A DNA stretch of 61,817 bases from Gemella bergeri ATCC 700627 (GCF_000469465.1 NZ_KI271813.1:1-61817); one strand, 5' to 3'. Positions 35,290 to 44,054 are shown, numbered from the stretch's first letter. The notes: generated by a model not told the origin, from the sequence alone. Translations and numbers: made by a program.

Positions 35290-36604
35290 CTATTTTTTAA
35301 ATTTTTTATGTAATTCTTTATAGAATAATAAACCTATAACTGTAAGTCCTATTCCTCCCAATGCTAATGTAGTTTGAGAAATAAGGGTACTTATTAAAGT
35401 ATAACCACCACCTAAAATAGCAATTATAGGAATAATCGGATATAACGGTACTTTATATGGACGTTCCAAATCGGGATCTTTTTTTCGTAAAATTATTACC
35501 GCAAGAAATGTTGCAGTGTAAAAAAACCACATTACAAAGACTAAAAGATCTGTTAGCATATCAAAACTTCCGGTTAACATCATAAGCCCCGCTAAAATTA
35601 AAAGTAATATTCCTGAATTTACCGGTATAGCTTCTTTATTCAGCTTTGTCCAAATATTTTTAAAAGGAATTTGATCACTTTTTGCCATAGCATATGGAAC
35701 ACGAATCCCAGCCATCGTAAAACCGTTAATCGCTCCGTAAACACTAATTAATATTCCTATTGTTAAAATCTTACCACCCAAACCGCCAAATAATTTGGCT
35801 GCCACTTCGCTTGCTACTGTTTGATTTCCTGAAATATGATCTAACGGAAGACTTAATAAATATGCAACATTAATAAGTACGTATATAGCCATTACAACAG
35901 CTAATCCTAAAAAAATTGCTTTTGGTAAATCTTTTTTAGGATTTTTCATTTCTCCTGCCATGCTACCTACATTCGTCCATCCTTCATAAGCGAACATAGC
36001 TGCAAGTAAAGCACCACCTAATCCTCCGGCAAAGGAAATATCTTTTCCTGCTTCTACCGGAAATAATTGTAGTGGTTGTGAATCCTTTTGTAAAAGTCCA
36101 AAAAGTATAATTGCAATTAATGGTATCAATTTACAAATAGTTGCTACCGTTTGAATAATACCACCTGTTTTCCCACCTAAAAAATTCAAAAACATCAAAG
36201 AAGCAGCTACCAAAAATGCGATAGGAATATGCCACACTTTATCTAAATTTAATAAGTTTAAAACTTGTGTTGAAAAAATAACAGAAAGGGCAGCTATCAT
36301 TGCAGGAAAATAAATAACCGACTGTGCCCACCCTAGTAAAAAGGCGGCTGTTTTTCCATATGCTCTTTCTATCCAAACAACCATTCCACCAACTTCGGGT
36401 ATAGATGCGGCAAGTTCAGCTACAGTCAATCCCGCACAGATAGTAATTACCCCTGCTAAAATCCATGCGAGTAACCCTAAACTCATTGTTCCGGTGGTTT
36501 TATATATAATAGCAGCTTTAAAAAATACCCCTGCTCCTATTACCGACCCTATTACCGGCATAAATGCCGGTAAAAATCCTATTGTTTTTTTTTAATTCAT
36601 TCAT
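35290..36604 (-). pseudogene. APC-family amino-acid permease, start out of frame across an A9 tract
   Basis: A 12-segment amino-acid/polyamine transporter, most like SteT-type exchangers. The intact frame encodes 423 residues from an internal ATG at 36561 (MPVIGSVIGAGVFFK). The natural ATG at 36604 follows GGAGG with 7-nt spacing but is one base out of frame. Removing one A from the nine-A run (36585-36593) gives MNELKKTIGFLPAFMPVIG, the normal family N-terminus and a 437-residue protein. The internal ATG has no ribosome-binding site and would cut the first membrane segment. Frameshift error, phase variation or slippage are all possible. It lies upstream of alr. Confidence 0.85.
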
Positions 36605-36633
36605 AATATAAACCTCCTTTAATTTTTTATGAA

Positions 36634-36651
36634 ATCGCTTTACGCGATTAT
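36634..36651. repeat. Small dyad upstream of the permease gene
   Basis: AATCGC-TTTAC-GCGATT is a 6-bp perfect inverted repeat about 30-45 nt upstream of the permease start, in otherwise AT-only DNA. It may be a regulator site or a leader hairpin. Confidence 0.45.
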
Positions 36652-36744
36652 ATTATATATTATTTTTCATAAAAAATAAAGTGAAATAGTTAAAAAAAAT
36701 TATATATAACAGTTTTACAAATAAAAAATATAATATCCCCTAAT

Positions 36745-36924
36745 TTGTCAGATATAGACTATTCACTATAATATAAAATAATAATACAATTTATTAAATA
36801 ACATATAACATATATAAAATATTATGTAAATTATAAAACATTATTAATTCATATCTTATTAAAAATTTTGAAACAAAATGTAACACATCCATTACTAAAA
36901 TTATATATTACATTTTATTTTTTA
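36745..36924 (+). ncRNA. Candidate small RNA or long leader upstream of the VanZ-like gene
   Basis: TTGTCA (36745-36750) and TATAAT (36767-36772), 16 nt apart, would start transcription near 36779. A hairpin AAAATGTAA/TTACATTTT (36876-36884 with 36909-36917) followed by ATTTTTTAT could end it after about 145 nt, well before the gene at 37016. All parts are AT-rich, so chance is a real alternative. The rest of 36605-37015 holds no reading frame. Confidence 0.25.
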
Positions 36925-37015
36925 TAACACTTTTTATTTAAGTTGAAAAATTATTTTAACTTACTTTAAAATATTTATGATATATTATTTTCAAACTTAT
37001 ACAAGGAGATAATAC

Positions 37016-37564
37016 ATGAAAAAATTTTTAAACAGTAAATTAATAACATGGATATTGTTGGGTATCTATTTGATAATATTAACATGGGTTATTTTAGCTA
37101 AAATGAATTGGAGTTTTCTAGAAAAAATTAATTTATCATGGATTTCTTCTCCACGTACTTTACTGCATCCGGGTGTGACATGGACTGATATTAATCTTGT
37201 ACCGTTTGCCGGTACAGCAATGGTTAACGGTCATATTGATTATATTGAACCAATACTAAATGTAATATTTTTTATCCCCTTAGGTATGTTTATCAAAACT
37301 CTATATCCTCATAGCGGTATTATTTTAGGCACATTTTATGCTATATTATTAAGTTCAATATATGAGATTTTTCAATATATTTTTGCAATTGGCTATGCCG
37401 ATATTACAGATATTATTACAAATACAACAGGCGGTCTTATTGGAATATGCCTTACTTCATTAATATCCGGTCTTTTAAAACAACAGTATTCTCGTATTTT
37501 ATTTAACTGCACTGCACTTATTTGTGAAAGCTACATTATTTATTATATTTATTACATATTATAA
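37016..37564 (+). CDS. VanZ family membrane protein
   Basis: A 182-residue membrane protein with about four or five spans: 10-27, 80-100, 105-125, 135-155 and 160-180. Features of the VanZ domain are NLVPFAGTAMVNGHIDYIEPILNVIFFIPLGMFI and SSIYEIFQYIFAIGYADITDIITNTTGGLIGI, with the D-I-x-D-x-x-T-N-x-x-G motif. VanZ homologues are linked to teicoplanin tolerance in some bacteria, but most members have no known role. ATG follows CAAGGAG. A single plus-strand gene ending at a shared terminator. Confidence 0.88.
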   Translation: MKKFLNSKLITWILLGIYLIILTWVILAKMNWSFLEKINLSWISSPRTLLHPGVTWTDINLVPFAGTAMVNGHIDYIEPILNVIFFIPLGMFIKTLYPHSGIILGTFYAILLSSIYEIFQYIFAIGYADITDIITNTTGGLIGICLTSLISGLLKQQYSRILFNCTALICESYIIYYIYYIL

Positions 37565-37599
37565 AAACAGCTAATGAATATCATTTCCATTAACTGTTT
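37565..37599. terminator. Bidirectional terminator between the VanZ-like and SDR genes
   Basis: AACAG-C-TAATG pairs with CATTA-A-CTGTT around an 11-nt loop. The minus strand continues with GTTTTTATAA and the plus strand with TACTAAATTTTT, so it can end both converging transcripts. Confidence 0.75.
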
Positions 37600-37614
37600 A
37601 CTAAATTTTTCCCT

Positions 37615-38358
37615 TTACACACGCTGTTTTGTCGGACGAATAATCACCTCATTCCATGCACTGTCTTCAGGTAAATCAATTGCTTGTTTTATTGACAATG
37701 CAACACGTTCTACCGGGATAGCATAAGTATTATAAAAATCTTCAAAACCTGCCTTCATTTCTTTATCCGTTACACTATTTAACAAATTTGTGTGTATTGC
37801 TCCGGGAGAAATAACTGTTACCCTAATATTTAATCCGCTTTGTGCCATTTCATCACGTAAACTTTCACTAATTGCTCTAACAGCCCATTTAGAAGCAGAA
37901 TACACAGCACCACCCGCATGAGCAACATGTCCTGCTACCGATGAAATATTAATAAATTGTCCTGAATTTTTCTTTATCATATATGGCAATGCCGCTCCAA
38001 TACCATATAATACACCTTTAATATTAATATCAATTGTTTTATCCCAATCCTTGATTAATTTTTTTTGCAACAATGACTGAGGCATAATTCCGGCATTATT
38101 TAACCAAACATCAATTTTTCCAAAAGTATCAATTGCTAATTTAGCTAAATTTTCTACTTCATCTACTTTTGTAACATCTGTTACCTGATAAACTGCTTTC
38201 CCGCCTAAACTTTCTATCTCACTAACTAACTTTTCCAACAATTCTTTACGACGTGCGGCTAAGACAATTTTATGTCCATCTTTAGCCAAAAATTGTGCCG
38301 TCGCTTTTCCTATTCCACTGCTTGCTCCTGTTATTACAATTACTTTACTATTTGACAT
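37615..38358 (-). CDS. Short-chain dehydrogenase/reductase
   Basis: A 247-residue NAD(P)-dependent oxidoreductase. The cofactor motif is TGASSGIGKATAQFLA (about 11-26), then NNAGIMPQ, the catalytic ISSVAG with Ser, and YSASKWAVRAISES (YxxxK). ARRKEL after the second strand suggests NADPH preference. It is the last gene of the MerR-controlled operon, 3 nt after the CMD-like gene. Substrate unknown; aldehyde or quinone reduction would fit the context. Confidence 0.93.
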   Translation of the reverse strand: MSNSKVIVITGASSGIGKATAQFLAKDGHKIVLAARRKELLEKLVSEIESLGGKAVYQVTDVTKVDEVENLAKLAIDTFGKIDVWLNNAGIMPQSLLQKKLIKDWDKTIDINIKGVLYGIGAALPYMIKKNSGQFINISSVAGHVAHAGGAVYSASKWAVRAISESLRDEMAQSGLNIRVTVISPGAIHTNLLNSVTDKEMKAGFEDFYNTYAIPVERVALSIKQAIDLPEDSAWNEVIIRPTKQRV

Positions 38359-38361
38359 ATT

Positions 38362-39102
38362 TTAATTCTCCTTTTTGAAATTTGTTACCTCATTTAAGAT
38401 ATTGAGAGCATTTAAACTACGAGGATACCCAATATATGGAATACCGTTAGAAATTACAGAAACTAAAAATTCACGTGTATTCCCTAGTCTTAAGTTTGCT
38501 TGAATATGTGCTTTTAATTGATTTTCACAATTACCTTGTGCATACAAAAAGCAAAAGGTTATCAATTCACGTTCTTTATAATTTAAGCCTTTTCTTGTAT
38601 AATAATCTCCAAAACAATTATCAACAAGCCAATGATTAATATGTTTAACATCATCACTACCTTTATTGGCAAAATTTTTCATCTGCTCTCCAAATATTCC
38701 TATTTGTGCTTCCTCTCCTAGTTTACGACGTGTATATTTAGTTGAAATTGTTCTTATTTTTATGCTTATTTTTACACTATTTTCTTCAAAAAATTTATTT
38801 GTGATATTAAAAAATCTTAATGTTTTTGCTAACCCTAAATATGCAGTTGCCTGATATAAAATTTCTTTTATTTCTTCGGGTTGTAATATATTTAAAGCTA
38901 TAGATAACGTGTTTTTATATAAATCTTTTGCTCCACAACCTAAACAAATAGCTATTATTGATAAAAATCTACTTTTTTCATCCAAATCAATATTAGCTTC
39001 ATGAATAACTTCATTAAAGGCGAAATTGGAAAATAATTCCACAAACTCTTTATCAGTAGTTTCTAAATTAGATAGCATTTGTTCTCTGTAATTATTATTC
39101 AT
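38362..39102 (-). CDS. Carboxymuconolactone decarboxylase-like protein (two CMD repeats)
   Basis: A 246-residue helical protein of the AhpD/CMD superfamily with two tandem repeats. The first is about 20-110 (FAFNEVIHEANIDLDEKSRFLSIIAICLGCGAKDLY) and the second about 135-235 (YYTRKGLNYKERELITFCFLYAQGNCENQLKAHIQANLRLGNTREFL). CxxxxLKAH in the second resembles the Cys-His pair of the family. I use the ATG at 39102 with TTAGGAG upstream rather than a start within the cupin gene. Often found with cupin and SDR genes in MerR operons. Confidence 0.85.
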   Translation of the reverse strand: MNNNYREQMLSNLETTDKEFVELFSNFAFNEVIHEANIDLDEKSRFLSIIAICLGCGAKDLYKNTLSIALNILQPEEIKEILYQATAYLGLAKTLRFFNITNKFFEENSVKISIKIRTISTKYTRRKLGEEAQIGIFGEQMKNFANKGSDDVKHINHWLVDNCFGDYYTRKGLNYKERELITFCFLYAQGNCENQLKAHIQANLRLGNTREFLVSVISNGIPYIGYPRSLNALNILNEVTNFKKEN

Positions 39103-39118
39103 AGTAACTTCTCCTAAA

Positions 39119-39511
39119 TTATAATTTATTATATTCACTATCTATCACTTTTTCTAGCCATTCAGCTGTACCTGTTGTTATAGCAACATGGCTGAACCAA
39201 CTATCTTTTGTTGCACCGTGCCAATGTTTTACGCCGTCTTTTATAACGATAACATCTCCTTTTGTTAATTTTTGTGCAGATTTATTTTCTTCTTGATACC
39301 AACCCTCGCCGTCTGTTATCATCAAAATCTGATACCCATCATGATGAATATGCCAATCATTTATACATGCCGGCTCAAACGTAACATTCGCTATTTTAAC
39401 ATCTATATCTTTATCCGATACAAGCATATTTATATAACTTTCTCCTATGAAGAATTCTTTATAATTAATATTTTGAGTACCTAAATTAAACAATGGTTCA
39501 AATTTTCCCAT
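39119..39511 (-). CDS. Cupin domain protein
   Basis: A 130-residue single-cupin protein. The metal-binding motifs are INDWHIHHDGYQILMITDGEGWYQ (H-x-H and Glu/Gln positions) and DVIVIKDGVKHWHGATKDSWFSHVAI (His). I take the ATG at 39511, which follows GAGGTGAG; a GTG three codons earlier overlaps it. Third-from-last gene of the MerR operon. Possibly an oxidative-stress or aldehyde-related enzyme; reaction unknown. Confidence 0.88.
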   Translation of the reverse strand: MGKFEPLFNLGTQNINYKEFFIGESYINMLVSDKDIDVKIANVTFEPACINDWHIHHDGYQILMITDGEGWYQEENKSAQKLTKGDVIVIKDGVKHWHGATKDSWFSHVAITTGTAEWLEKVIDSEYNKL

Positions 39512-39522
39512 TACACTCACCT

Positions 39523-39912
39523 CTATTCTTTGTTATATTTTTTTAATTTTTTCTCCACTGGAACAACATGAGTTTTATAATTTTTTATTTTATATTCCAA
39601 GTGATCTAAATTGTGTTGAATTTCTTCTCTTTTCTCAAGTAATCTATTATATTCTTCTTCCAATAACTCTATTCGTGCAGGTATTGTATAATCACCCTGT
39701 CCGAAAAGATTAATATACTCTGCTAATTTTTCAATACTCATTCCCGCATTACGAAAGTGTTTAACAAAATCAATCCAACGAATTTCTTCATCACCAAACT
39801 CACGAATACCTTTATCATTACGAGGTATTGGCGGTAAAATACCAATTCTCTCATAATAACGTATTGTATCAGTGCTGACACCACATAATTCACTTGCTTT
39901 TTTAATATTCAT
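39523..39912 (-). CDS. MerR family transcriptional regulator (AdhR-like)
   Basis: A 129-residue MerR-type activator. The DNA-binding part is MNIKKASELCGVSTDTIRYYERIGILPPIPRNDKGIREFGDEEIRWIDFVKHFRNAGMSIEKLAEY, then a long dimerisation helix (80-115). There is one Cys (residue 10) and no C-terminal metal-ligand cluster, so aldehyde or electrophile sensing as in the AdhR group is more likely than metal sensing. The operator in its promoter (40074-40104) matches that group. ATG follows AAGGGGAAA. First gene of merR-cupin-CMD-SDR. Confidence 0.9.
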   Translation of the reverse strand: MNIKKASELCGVSTDTIRYYERIGILPPIPRNDKGIREFGDEEIRWIDFVKHFRNAGMSIEKLAEYINLFGQGDYTIPARIELLEEEYNRLLEKREEIQHNLDHLEYKIKNYKTHVVPVEKKLKKYNKE

Positions 39913-40044
39913 TATTATTTCCCCTTAATAAATTATAACTCCGCTATATCAAACATATTTTCCTATTGATATTTTTATTATTGCTACATACATCCCCTCG
40001 CATCTGTTAATACTACCGTATTCCGTTTATATTTGTATTTTATT

Positions 40045-40064
40045 GTTAAGTTTACCAACTTAAC
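40045..40064. repeat. Perfect dyad just downstream of the merR promoter
   Basis: On the minus strand GTTAAGTTGGTAAACTTAAC has 8-bp perfect arms and a 4-nt centre. It begins about 3 nt after the predicted start of the merR operon, a position where a second regulator would block transcription or where the RNA would form a 5' hairpin. Confidence 0.6.
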
Positions 40065-40073
40065 TGTATTTTT

Positions 40074-40104
40074 ATTATATACCTTAGAGTTCACTCCAAG
40101 TCAA
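40074..40104 (-). promoter_or_regulatory. MerR-type promoter of the merR-cupin-CMD-SDR operon
   Basis: On the minus strand TTGACT (40099-40104) and TATAAT (40074-40079) are separated by 19 nt, the long spacer typical of MerR-activated promoters. The spacer contains the dyad CTTGGAGTGAACTCTAAG (40083-40100), close to operators of AdhR-type MerR proteins. The leader to merR is about 155 nt and holds the dyad at 40045-40064. Confidence 0.9.
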
Positions 40105-40159
40105 CAGCATTTTAAGTTTTTTTAATACTGTTAATTATTACAATACAAAATACTAAATT

Positions 40160-40199
40160 AAAAGGATTGAGTTCCGCTAATTACAGAATTCAATCCTTT
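40160..40199 (-). terminator. Terminator after the M42 peptidase gene
   Basis: AAAGGATTGAGTTC and GAATTCAATCCTTT pair over about 14 bp with one or two G-U pairs and an 11-nt loop. The minus strand continues TTAATTTAGTATTTTG. It lies 20 nt past the stop. Confidence 0.75.
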
Positions 40200-40219
40200 A
40201 TTTCTATCTTAAATTAGAA

Positions 40220-41257
40220 TTATTTTACCAAACTACTTCTCAAGTATTCATCCACCATATCATATGTTGCCTTTATTGAATCAATATGAGTACGTTCATA
40301 TGAGTGACTGGATTCTATCCCTGCTCCTAACAGAGCATGTTTTACTTCCGCACCTGCTCTCATCGCTGATGAAGCATCACTTCCATAAAATGGATAAATA
40401 TCCAACTTAAATGGAATATTTTTCTCTTTTGCCAGAGCCACTAAATGCTGACGAAATTCATAATGATATGGTCCGCTTGCATCTTTCACACAGATAGATA
40501 CGGTGTATTCATCAGTTTGTTGGTCATCACCGATTGCTCCCATATCAACAGCTAAATACTCAACCGCTTCTTTTGGAATGCTGGAGTTAGCACCATGTCC
40601 AACTTCTTCAAAACAACTAAACATAAAATGCGTAGTATATGGAAGTTCTATTTTTTCTTCTTTATATTTTCTTAATAAGTCAAGAAGTATTGCAGCACTA
40701 ACTTTATCATCTAAAAATCTACTTTTCACAAAACCTGTTTCAGTAACTATTGTTCGTGGGTCAAAACTGATAAAATCACCTACTTCTATTCCTAACGCAC
40801 GTGTTTGTTCAGCATTTTTTACTTTTTCGTCAAGTCTGACTTCCATATTATCTTGAGTTCTCTCTACTGTACCTGCCTCACGATACACATGACAACTTGT
40901 TTGATGAACTAAAATTGTTCCACTGACGGTTTTATTATTGCTCGCTATATGAACCAGACAATTTTCACCCTCTATCATATTCCAAGGATAACCGCCTATT
41001 TTATCAAGTTTTAAACGACCATCGTATTTTATAGCTCTTACAATGGCCCCTAATGTATCAACATGTGCCGTTATTACACGATGTTTACTGTCATCTTTTC
41101 CGCGGACTGTAACATTAACCCCACCTTTATTTGCTTTAGTAACACTATAACCTAGCTGCTCTATCTCATCAGCTAAATAATTCATTACATTTTTTGTGTA
41201 ACCGGTCGGTGATGGAATACCGGTTAATTCTGTAATATAGTTAATAGTTTTTTTCAT
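40220..41257 (-). CDS. M42 family metallopeptidase (glutamyl/deblocking aminopeptidase-like)
   Basis: A cytosolic aminopeptidase of 345 residues. Metal ligands and the catalytic pair are seen in TAHVDTLGA, RFLDDKVSAAILL, CFEEVGHGANS, AVDMGAIG and SHSYERTHIDSI. Related enzymes form dodecamers and trim peptides from the N-terminus. A TATAAT preceded by TGG about 45 nt upstream is its likely promoter. Single gene between topB and the merR operon. Confidence 0.9.
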   Translation of the reverse strand: MKKTINYITELTGIPSPTGYTKNVMNYLADEIEQLGYSVTKANKGGVNVTVRGKDDSKHRVITAHVDTLGAIVRAIKYDGRLKLDKIGGYPWNMIEGENCLVHIASNNKTVSGTILVHQTSCHVYREAGTVERTQDNMEVRLDEKVKNAEQTRALGIEVGDFISFDPRTIVTETGFVKSRFLDDKVSAAILLDLLRKYKEEKIELPYTTHFMFSCFEEVGHGANSSIPKEAVEYLAVDMGAIGDDQQTDEYTVSICVKDASGPYHYEFRQHLVALAKEKNIPFKLDIYPFYGSDASSAMRAGAEVKHALLGAGIESSHSYERTHIDSIKATYDMVDEYLRSSLVK

Positions 41258-41457
41258 GAGTTAATCCCCCTTTAATGTACTCTATAAATGATTATACCAT
41301 ACTCTCATATTTTACTAAATATTTAATTTCAATAATTTATCATTATACTTAAGATACAAAATATTAATCTCAATACTTCTCCAAATAACATATTTACAAT
41401 ATTTTTCTTTACTTAAAAAATAATATTTTTTTATTATCAACTATAAATTAAACAGTT

Positions 41458-43569
41458 CTATTCTAATTTTAATCCTGCTAATTTTTCTTTTAGTGAGTTG
41501 TTTTCTAATTTTTCCTGTTTCATATATTTTTTCATATCTACCCTACTTGCCCTATCTTTTTTATTGGATTTAATTCTCTTATCTACTTCCTTTTGTTTTA
41601 AAGAATTTCCACATATGCAGCGATAAGTGGCATTTTCTCCATTCCCATATAATGTCATCTTTTTATGACAAATATCACAACGTAAGTTTGTTAAACGACT
41701 AATAACCTTACGATTTCGACAATTTCGATTAGAACACTTCAACATATTAGTTCCCTTTTTATTGACTTCAAGCATAAAGTTTCCACATTCTTCACATTTT
41801 TTCCCGCTAATATTATCATGTTTAAATTTATCTTCACTTTCCTTTATTTCGGTAATACATTCTTTAGTATATTCTTTAATATTATGTAAAAACTTATCTT
41901 TTGATAATTTATTTTTTGCAATATTATCAAGTTCTTTTTCCCATATTGCCGTTAAAGACGGGCTTTTTAATTTTTTAGGAACCAAATTTAGTAATTGTTT
42001 TGCCTTATTTGTAGTTTTTATTCTACCATTATCAAGTATTAAATAATCATTGGAGAATAATTTTTCCAATATATCCGCTCTTGTTGCTACAGTACCAATA
42101 CCATTAGTTTCTTTTAAAATCTTTCTCTCATTCTCATCATCAACAAATTCAAAAGGATTTTCCATTGCATAAATCAAACTGCCTTCAGTATAATAATTAG
42201 GCGGTGTTGTTTCTTTTTTTACAAACACTAAATTTTCCAATTTTACGTTTTTTTCATTAATAGTTATTTTTTTATCTAATATTTCATCGCTTGCTAACAC
42301 TTTATACCCTAAGTTGATAGTTTTTATACCCTTCGTTTGAAATTTTTTCCCCGCTAATCTAAAACTATATGCTATTTCTTCATAGTGATAATCCGGTAGT
42401 AGATTTTCTAAAAACCTTCGCACTACCAAGTTATAAATTTTTAATTCCATATCCGTTAATACTATATAGTTTGGCCTTTCTTCTGTTGGTATTATAGCAT
42501 GGTGATCACTTACTTTTGAATTATTTATTATTTTTTTTGTATTAAAATTTTTTTCTTTTAATATTTTAGAAATTATTTCTTTATAATCTCCACCTATTGC
42601 TTTTAATCTATCTGCAATAGTAGATTTCATATCTGTTGTTAGGTATCTGCTATCTGTTCTAGGATAAGTTAAAATTTTATGACGTTCATAAAGATTTTGC
42701 ATTATATTTAGCGTTTGTTTTGGCGATAAACCAAATAAATTACTGGCTGTTTGTTGAATATCTGTAAGGTTATATAAAGGTTTTGCCGAAGATTTTCTTT
42801 CTTTTATTTCCACTTTATCAAAATAAATTGCTTTATTACGGTTTTCTTTCACAAACTGTTCTGCTTTTTCTAAATTAAACTCACTTTCATTACAAGTAAA
42901 TTTTATACCTTCTACACTACATTCGAAAGTATAGAACTCTCTTGCTTTAAAATTTTTTATTTTTTCTTCTCTTGTTAAAACCATTTGAAGAGTAGGAGTT
43001 TGAACACGTCCACAGTTTAATGAAGCGTTATATTTTAAAGTTAATGCCCTTGAAGCGTTGATTCCGACCAACCAATCAGCATTAGCACGTGCCAGCCCTG
43101 AATAATATAATCCGAGATAGTCATTACCATTTTTCAAATTCTTAAAACCGTCTTTTATTGCTTTATCAGTAACCGAAGAAATCCAAAGACGTTTTATATT
43201 TTTTTTAAAATTAGCTTTTTCTAATATATACCTTGCAACCAATTCTCCTTCACGTCCAGCATCAGTTGCAATAATTACTTCACTTACATCTTTTCTATTT
43301 AGTGCATTTTCTATTGTTTTATATTGTTTAAAAGTTTTTTTTATAATTTCTGTTTTCATATGTTTTGGAATCATAGGAAGCTTTTCTAACCCGATATTAT
43401 TAAATTCTTTATATTTATCCGGTGTTTGAAGTGTTACCAAATGCCCTAAAGCCCAAGTAACAACATATTTATCTCCCTCCAAGCAACCATTTTTGTTATT
43501 TTTAGCACCGAGATTTCTGGCAATATCTCGTGCCACTGATGGCTTTTCACACAATACTACACTTTTCAT
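41458..43569 (-). CDS. topB: DNA topoisomerase III
   Basis: A type IA topoisomerase of 703 residues that unlinks single-stranded crossings. The toprim domain starts KSVVLCEKPSVARDIARNLG and holds IIATDAGREGELVARYI (about 95). The catalytic Tyr lies in ILTYPRTDSRYLTTDM (about 300). The C-terminal part (about 590-670) has CEECGNFMLEVNKKGTNMLKCSNRNCRN and CDICHKKMTLY, which are zinc-ribbon-like. Length and motifs are complete. It lies where Bacillus has the heptaprenyl diphosphate synthase genes after mtrB. Confidence 0.95.
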   Translation of the reverse strand: MKSVVLCEKPSVARDIARNLGAKNNKNGCLEGDKYVVTWALGHLVTLQTPDKYKEFNNIGLEKLPMIPKHMKTEIIKKTFKQYKTIENALNRKDVSEVIIATDAGREGELVARYILEKANFKKNIKRLWISSVTDKAIKDGFKNLKNGNDYLGLYYSGLARANADWLVGINASRALTLKYNASLNCGRVQTPTLQMVLTREEKIKNFKAREFYTFECSVEGIKFTCNESEFNLEKAEQFVKENRNKAIYFDKVEIKERKSSAKPLYNLTDIQQTASNLFGLSPKQTLNIMQNLYERHKILTYPRTDSRYLTTDMKSTIADRLKAIGGDYKEIISKILKEKNFNTKKIINNSKVSDHHAIIPTEERPNYIVLTDMELKIYNLVVRRFLENLLPDYHYEEIAYSFRLAGKKFQTKGIKTINLGYKVLASDEILDKKITINEKNVKLENLVFVKKETTPPNYYTEGSLIYAMENPFEFVDDENERKILKETNGIGTVATRADILEKLFSNDYLILDNGRIKTTNKAKQLLNLVPKKLKSPSLTAIWEKELDNIAKNKLSKDKFLHNIKEYTKECITEIKESEDKFKHDNISGKKCEECGNFMLEVNKKGTNMLKCSNRNCRNRKVISRLTNLRCDICHKKMTLYGNGENATYRCICGNSLKQKEVDKRIKSNKKDRASRVDMKKYMKQEKLENNSLKEKLAGLKLE

Positions 43570-43680
43570 CTATTATCCTCTTTTATAAAATTTATTTTTA
43601 TTAATTATTACAAACTATATTTAGATACAATAACAATCCCATTTTGTTTTCTATTCTAATTTTTTATAAAACTATTACTA

Positions 43681-43712
43681 TAAAAAGACTATCTTAAAAT
43701 AATAAGAATAGT
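43681..43712 (-). terminator. Terminator downstream of mtrB
   Basis: On the minus strand ACTATTCTTA pairs with TAAGATAGT (one bulged T) around TTATTT and is followed by CTTTTTAT. A second AT-rich stem, AATATTTTTCAT/ATGAAAATATT, lies closer to the gene (about 43747-43774). The rest of 43570-43838 holds no gene. Confidence 0.65.
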
Positions 43713-43838
43713 GAATTATATTAAATTTAAACATAATCATTCACCAAAAATATTTTCATCATAATGAAAAATATTAAATCCTAATTTTTAAGTTAGTCTC
43801 ATTTTATCATTGTAATTTCTACACTATAAAAATTTTAA

Positions 43839-44042
43839 CTACTCTGAAATTACTTGATCAAGGGTTGATACTATTCTTGCTCGACCTTTTATTTTGAAAT
43901 TTTTAATATTATCAAAAATATTCAAAATAATTACCTCGCCTTTATTTAAAATCTCCAAAGATTCTTCGTTGTTTATTTTCTTGGTAATAACTTTAACATT
44001 ATCCACTTCGGCTCTTATTATTATATAATCAGCTTGTTTCAT
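43839..44042 (-). CDS. mtrB: TRAP-family RNA-binding protein (MtrB-like), divergent
   Basis: A 67-residue homologue of the tryptophan-activated RNA attenuation protein, an 11-subunit ring in Bacillus that binds (G/U)AG repeats in trp mRNA. DYIIIRAEVDNVKVI and LNKGEVIILNIFDNIKNFKIKGRARI align well with the family. Of the RNA-contacting Lys-Lys-Arg triad (37, 56 and 58 in Bacillus) the positions here read Ile31, Lys50 and Lys52. The loop between strands that covers tryptophan is about three residues shorter. It follows folE by 12 nt, as in the Bacillus mtrAB operon. Whether it still binds tryptophan or RNA is open. Confidence 0.82.
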   Translation of the reverse strand: MKQADYIIIRAEVDNVKVITKKINNEESLEILNKGEVIILNIFDNIKNFKIKGRARIVSTLDQVISE

Positions 44043-44054
44043 ATTTTCACCTTA

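Noticed and set aside
36518-36561. Internal ATG as the natural permease start
   Set aside because: No ribosome-binding site, and it would truncate the first membrane segment, while the upstream ATG has an ideal site and family-like N-terminus after a one-base correction.
43780-43838. TAG/GAG repeats downstream of mtrB as a TRAP target
   Set aside because: Only two are closely spaced (ATAGTGTAG); a TRAP site needs around nine to eleven at 2-3 nt spacing.
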